Positions 29,783-32,975 of a DNA stretch of 32,975 nucleotides are shown piece after piece. The notes beneath the pieces were generated by a model, which ran no database searches, was not told where the DNA came from, and was given only the letters and a program-made list of their open reading frames with translations. Numbering within the stretch: position 1 is the stretch's first letter; every line of letters starts with the position of its first letter. Position numbers and translations under genes: made by a program. This DNA comes from Actinomycetota bacterium (lineage in GTDB: Bacteria; Actinomycetota; Acidimicrobiia; IMCC26256; JACPCJ01): NCBI GenBank assembly GCA_016179865.1, contig JACPCJ010000105.1:1-32975 (forward strand), given 5' to 3'.

Positions 29783-30632
29783 GTGACTCGGTTGTCGATC
29801 CCCACGCGCGGTCTCTCGCCCTGGCGGCGGTATCAGGCTGACGCGGCCCTTTGGTTTTCGCCCGACGAGATCGCCCGAGGCCGGGCCTACGTCCGCCCCC
29901 TGGGGTGGATGGGCGCCCTCGAGGGCGTGCTGGCGGCCGGCATCGTGCTCGCCTTCGTCGACGGCAAGGTCGCCGCCGACGCCATCGAGTGGTCGGGCAT
30001 GCGGGGATGGGCCCTGGAACTCCTGATCGTGGTCGCCGCCCGCTGCTGGCCGTCGCCCTCTACGCGCTGATCCGGTCCACCGACGCCTGGTGGGTCTGGG
30101 GCTGGCTGCTGTTCACGGGCTTCGGGATCCTGTTCGGCTTCCTGTACCCGGTGGTGTTCGCCCCCATCTTCAACCGGTTCGAGCGCCTCGAGGGCGCCGT
30201 GGCCCAGCGGGTCGAGGCCGTGGCCGAGCGGGCGGGCCTTTCCATCTCGGGCGTGTTCGTCGCCGACGCCAGCACCCGGTCGCGGGCGACCAACGCCTAC
30301 GTCGCCGGGCTCGGGCCGGAGACCCTCGCACCTTCCCGTTGCTGGCCATCAGCTATCCCGCCATCCTCGGGGTCGTCGGTCTGCTCCTCGCCTGGGTGGC
30401 CCGGGCGTTCGAGCGCCAGGCCGACCTGCACGCCCTCGCCGTCCTCGACGACGCCCGCTCGTTCCAGGGTGCGTTCCGCCGGCTGGCCGCCGACAACAAG
30501 GCCGACGTCGACCCGCCGTGGTGGCGCCGGATCCGCCACACGCACCCGGCCGTGCCTGAGCGCATGGCCATGGCCGAGGCCTGGCGATCGGCGCAGAAGA
30601 CGTCCGCTGCGGCGCCGACGGCGCCTCCGTAG
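29783..30632 (+). pseudogene. M48 (Ste24-like CaaX protease) pseudogene lacking HExxH
   Basis: The gene is readable in three frames. From GTG 29783 the first frame gives the N-terminal helix region (WFSPDEIARGRAYVRPLGW). Near 30040 one C appears missing in a C-run (VVAA then R-C-W instead of the expected PLLAVALYALIR), moving the sequence to a second frame with FLYPVVFAPIFNRFERLEG and SRATNAYVAGLG. Near 30325 it jumps to a third frame (FPLLAISYPAILGVV, AFERQADLHALAVL, THPAVPERM). The segment that should follow GLG, with the zinc-binding HExxH, is absent, while the later ExxxD ligand region remains. The single-base shift could be a sequencing error; the larger loss could not. Confidence 0.85.
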
Positions 30633-30705
30633 CCGTTGATCATGGCTGTCACACCGGGCGGGCATCATGTCGGCATGGGTCAACCCGAGCCTTCCCCCGC
30701 CTCCG

Positions 30706-30711
30706 TAGGAT
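30706..30711 (+). promoter_or_regulatory. -10 box before the DNA methyltransferase operon, with an 8-codon leader ORF
   Basis: TAGGAT lies 6 nt before a GTG at 30718 that opens an 8-codon frame ending TGA at 30742-30744, which overlaps an ATG (30741) in frame with the methyltransferase. If used, this would be a leaderless mini-ORF coupled to the downstream gene. Otherwise it is simply the leader. Confidence 0.4.
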
Positions 30712-30744
30712 TGCCCCGTGGGCCTTCCGAGCGTCGACGCATGA

Positions 30745-30812
30745 GTTCGCGAGCGAAGCGAGCGAACGGGCAAGCAGGCGCCCCGCTCAGCGGGGCAGCC
30801 GCCGAAGGCGGC
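30745..30812 (+). repeat. Three tandem hairpins ahead of the methyltransferase
   Basis: GTTCGC/GCGAAC (30745-30767), GCCCCGCT-C-AGCGGGGC (30780-30796) and GCCGCC-GAA-GGCGGC (30798-30812) follow one another within 70 bp. They lie between the ATG at 30741 and the preferred ATG at 30822, and look non-coding. They may form an RNA leader structure or be a GC-rich dispersed element. Confidence 0.5.
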
Positions 30813-30821
30813 GACCCGATG

Positions 30822-32282
30822 ACGCGCCCGAAGCGCAAGCCCACCAGCACCTCGACGTTCGGCGCCGGCCGGCGCGAGAGCCACGACGCGTCTGCCTTCT
30901 ACGAGCGCTTCACGCCGCCGGAGATCTCCGACGACGACGAGGTCGCTCGACCGGAGCCGGTCGACCAGATCTACTGCACCGACGCCCGCGACATGGGCGT
31001 CGTCCCTGCCAACTCCGTCGCGCTGGTGGTGACGTCGCCGCCCTACTTTGCCGGCAAGGCCTACGAGGAGGCACTCGGGGAGGGTGTCATCCCCGGGTCC
31101 TACCTCGAATTCCTCGGCATGCTTCGCGACGTGTTTGCCGAGTGCGTCCGGGTGCTCGAGCCCGGGGGCCGGATCGCCGTCAACGTGGCCAACCTCGGTC
31201 GCAAGCCCTACCGGTCGCTGTCCGCCGACGTGATCCGGATCCTGCAGGACGATCTCAAGCTCCTGCTCCGCGGCGAGATCGTCTGGTGGAAGGCGAAGGG
31301 CGCCACCGGCTCCACCGCCTGGGGCTCCTTCCAGAGTCCGTCGAACCCCGTGCTGCGCGACCTCACCGAGCGGGTCGTGGTTGCCAGCAAGGGTCGCTTC
31401 GACCGTGCGCTTCCTCGCAAGCGGCGTGCCCGGCTCGGGCTGCCGTCGGAGATCACCGTCTTCAAGGACGAGTTCATGGAGGCGACCACCGACGTGTGGG
31501 AGATCCCACCCGAGAGCGCCACCAAGGTCGGCCACCCCGCCCCCTTCCCGGTCGAGCTTCCCCAGCGACTCATCGACCTCTACACATACCGAGACGACGT
31601 CATCCTGGATCCGTTCATCGGCTCGGGCTCTACGGCGGTGGCGGCGGTGCGGACGCACCGCCACTACCTGGGGTTCGACACCGATCCCGAATACGTCGCC
31701 ATCGCCGAGGCCCGCGCTGCCGCCGAACGCGCCCGACGAGACGAACTTGTGAGCGCGGGCCGGCCTCGGTCGGTGAGCCTTCCGGCGATCCCGCCCCCCG
31801 CCAGCCCCGACGAGGACTACCAGTCGCGAGCGGTGCGCGAGGGCGAAAAGGCCCAGGAGGTGGCGCGAGCCATCCTGCTCGACTGCGGCTTCGTCGACGT
31901 CGAGGAGAACGTCAAGGTCGGGCCGGTCGAGGTCAACTTCGCCGCTCGCGACCAGGCCGGCGACCTTTGGTATTTCGACGTGTCCGGCGCCTTCACCAGT
32001 AGCCGACCGGGGCTACGCCGCACCGACACGCTGTGGAAGTCGCTCGGCCGGGCGGCGACGCTCGCCGCGCAGGCGTCCGACTCGCACGGCGGCCGTCTCG
32101 TGCTGCTCACGACCGACCTGCCCGTTCCGGGATCGGCGGGGGCCCAGGCCCTCGAGGTCAACCGGCGGTCCACCCTCTTCGACGCCCTCGAGATGCTGTC
32201 GGTGACGGGCCAGGAGCGCTTGGCGGCCTACGCCGCCGGTGGTGTGATCGCTCCACTGGGCGAAGGGGTCGTCGATGACTGA
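30822..32282 (+). CDS. DNA methyltransferase (beta class) with C-terminal nuclease-like domain
   Basis: The protein has about 486 aa from ATG 30822; ATG 30741 would add 27 low-complexity residues encoded by the hairpin region. Motif IV TSPPYF (~72) comes before motif I DPFIGSGSTAVAA (~264), the beta-class order IV-TRD-I. SPPY favours N4-cytosine but N6-adenine cannot be excluded. The region between (KAKGATGSTAWGSFQSPSNP, ERVVVASKG) fits the target-recognition part. Residues ~335-480 form an extra domain: EKAQEVARAILLDCGF, VEVNFAARD, LWYFDVSGAF, then GLRRTDTLWKSLG, which looks like a PD-(D/E)xK-type fold with the lysine position unclear. The 3' end overlaps the next gene by 8 nt. Confidence 0.85.
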   Translation, partial: TRPKRKPTSTSTFGAGRRESHDASAFYERFTPPEISDDDEVARPEPVDQIYCTDARDMGVVPANSVALVVTSPPYFAGKAYEEALGEGVIPGSYLEFLGMLRDVFAECVRVLEPGGRIAVNVANLGRKPYRSLSADVIRILQDDLKLLLRGEIVWWKAKGATGSTAWGSFQSPSNPVLRDLTERVVVASKGRFDRALPRKRRARLGLPSEITVFKDEFMEATTDVWEIPPESATKVGHPAPFPVELPQRLIDLYTYRDDVILDPFIGSGSTAVAAVRTHRHYLGFDTDPEYVAIAEARAAAERARRDELVSAGRPRSVSLPAIPPPASPDEDYQSRAVREGEKAQEVARAILLDCGFVDVEENVKVGPVEVNFAARDQAGDLWYFDVSGAFTSSRPGLRRTDTLWKSLGRAATLAAQASDSHGGRLVLLTTDLPVPGSAGAQALEVNRRSTLFDALEMLSVTGQERLAAYAAGGVIAPLGEGVVDD

Positions 32283-32604
32283 CGTCTCCAGCGTCACCGT
32301 CGCTGTGACCCATGGTTCACAGCCCGAGGTCTTCATCGCCGAGAACGACGACGTGATCTCCCGGGTGTTGGCGCTCGAGTTGGTGGCTCGCACCTCGCCG
32401 GAGGGCATCGCCACACCCGCCGCTCTGGACGAGATCCGGTCCGCCCTGCTCGACGAGCGGTGGGCGGACGCGGTGGTGGCGTGGATGGGTGCCACCGACA
32501 ACGTCGTCGACGTGTATGGCGGCGAGCGGGTCTGGACGGAGCCGGCGTTGGACGCCGAGCGGGCGTCGCTGGAGATCCGGGTGTCGCCGATCTTCCGAGA
32601 CTGA
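32275..32604 (+). CDS. Small hypothetical protein in methyltransferase operon
   Basis: This 109-aa acidic protein starts at ATG 32275, overlapping the methyltransferase stop by 8 nt. Its sequence (FIAENDDVISRVLALELVA, LLDERWADAVVAWMGATDN) predicts an alpha/beta fold with no membrane segment and no recognisable motif. The overlap on the left and the 3-bp gap to the next frame on the right show that it is expressed with its neighbours. I do not recognise the family. It could be a specificity or control component. Confidence 0.75.
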   Translation: MTDVSSVTVAVTHGSQPEVFIAENDDVISRVLALELVARTSPEGIATPAALDEIRSALLDERWADAVVAWMGATDNVVDVYGGERVWTEPALDAERASLEIRVSPIFRD

Positions 32605-32607
32605 GCG

Positions 32608-32975
32608 TTGCCCTCGTCGCGCACGCAGATCACCGAGATCGCCACCGCGCTCGGCATGACGGGCGCGCCTTCCTTGGACACGGCGTTCGATCAGCCGGGG
32701 CCACCCGTCGTTGGCGTCTCGGCCGACCGGTGGCGGCAACTGCACGCCCTGTACCGGGCGGGTGCCCATTTGATCGACTTCGAAGGAGCGTGGCGCAACG
32801 GCCGGGCGTTCCGCGATGCCACCTGGGGGCTCCGGGGGCGCCCGCCGCTTCGGATCGAGTGGAAGGGGCCGCACAAACCACCGGCGTACGAGTTTCTCCC
32901 CGCCGATCTCCGGGTGGACCACGTCTTCCTCGTGAGCTGCAAGCACGACTCCCACATCCTGGCGAACACGAGTCC
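32608..32975 (+). CDS. Nuclease-like protein, 3' incomplete (candidate restriction endonuclease)
   Basis: The frame opens at TTG 32608, three bases after the preceding stop, and runs to the window end without a stop (122 codons). ATG 32656 would be a later start. RSRTQITEIATAL-like helical text at the start is followed by LIDFEGAWRNGRAF, LRIEWKGPHKPP (E-x-K), ADLRVDHVFLVSCKHDS. The E-x-K and later S-C-K within beta-strand-like stretches resemble a PD-(D/E)xK nuclease core, and its place behind a methyltransferase fits a restriction enzyme. The family is not recognised and the evidence is motif-level only. Confidence 0.6.
   Translation, partial: MPSSRTQITEIATALGMTGAPSLDTAFDQPGPPVVGVSADRWRQLHALYRAGAHLIDFEGAWRNGRAFRDATWGLRGRPPLRIEWKGPHKPPAYEFLPADLRVDHVFLVSCKHDSHILANTS

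Noticed and set aside
30741-30821. Methyltransferase start at ATG 30741
   Set aside because: The added residues are encoded by three tandem hairpins and look non-coding. ATG 30822, just before RPKRKPTS, is preferred, though 30741 is not excluded.
1-32975. tRNA, rRNA, CRISPR array, transposase or IS ends
   Set aside because: I saw no cloverleaf, rRNA stretch, regular spacer array or transposase motif on either strand.

Overview
This is a high-GC, gene-dense window with many GTG starts. It is most likely from an actinobacterium, and the gene content would suit the class Acidimicrobiia (inference; there is no rRNA or other marker here). The clues are actinobacterial-type families: a DUF222/HNH nuclease, a TIGR03086 protein, an adenylate cyclase with an Rv1264-type regulatory domain, an LppM-like membrane protein, DUF4395 next to a thioredoxin, and ethylmalonyl-CoA pathway enzymes closest to the Streptomyces type. 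A recurring pattern is a TAnnnT -10 box 6-10 nt before the start codon. I see it at about a dozen genes on both strands, which implies that leaderless transcription is common.

Layout. 1-913: the 3' end of a queA-like frame fused in frame to an LppM-like protein. 918-2695: an MBL hydrolase divergent from a CoA-ester lyase (Mcl), with only 29 bp between them. 2758-6594: overlapping tldD, tldE and a class III adenylate cyclase. 6639-8911: a TIGR03086 protein convergent with a long acyl-CoA dehydrogenase resembling methylsuccinyl-CoA dehydrogenase (Mcd). 8959-10869: an ABC exporter half-transporter. 10977-12932: a 5'-truncated RHS tip followed by a small membrane protein and an LprI-like lipoprotein, which I read as a polymorphic toxin/immunity remnant. 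13147-15530: a DUF222/HNH nuclease and a second acyl-CoA dehydrogenase. 15543-16207: VapBC. 16276-18455: a MaoC hydratase (Mch type) and a citrate synthase fused to CBS domains. 18471-21818: an alpha/beta hydrolase, a second MBL hydrolase, a flavin reductase, a MauE-like protein and an RmlC-like protein. 21883-23823: a DUF4395, thioredoxin and questin-oxidase-like operon. 24050-25924: an FtsH-like membrane AAA protease. 26135-29769: a heterodimeric ABC exporter. 29783-30632: a broken M48 protease. 30822-32975: an operon of a DNA methyltransferase, a small protein and a nuclease-like protein that runs off the window.

How the genes work together. Mcd, Mch and Mcl are three consecutive steps of the ethylmalonyl-CoA pathway (methylsuccinyl-CoA to mesaconyl-CoA to methylmalyl-CoA to glyoxylate plus propionyl-CoA). 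They lie scattered over 15 kb, and the CBS-regulated citrate synthase is next to Mch, so this stretch looks like an acetyl-CoA assimilation neighbourhood without a single operon. Genome-plasticity marks are also frequent: a chimeric gene, a truncated RHS cassette next to an HNH nuclease, a protease that has lost its catalytic motif, and several long perfect intergenic inverted repeats. The best candidates for something undescribed are the methyltransferase/nuclease-like operon at the right end, the RHS-tip cassette, the CBS-citrate synthase, and a small covarying hairpin placed directly in front of two -10 boxes.
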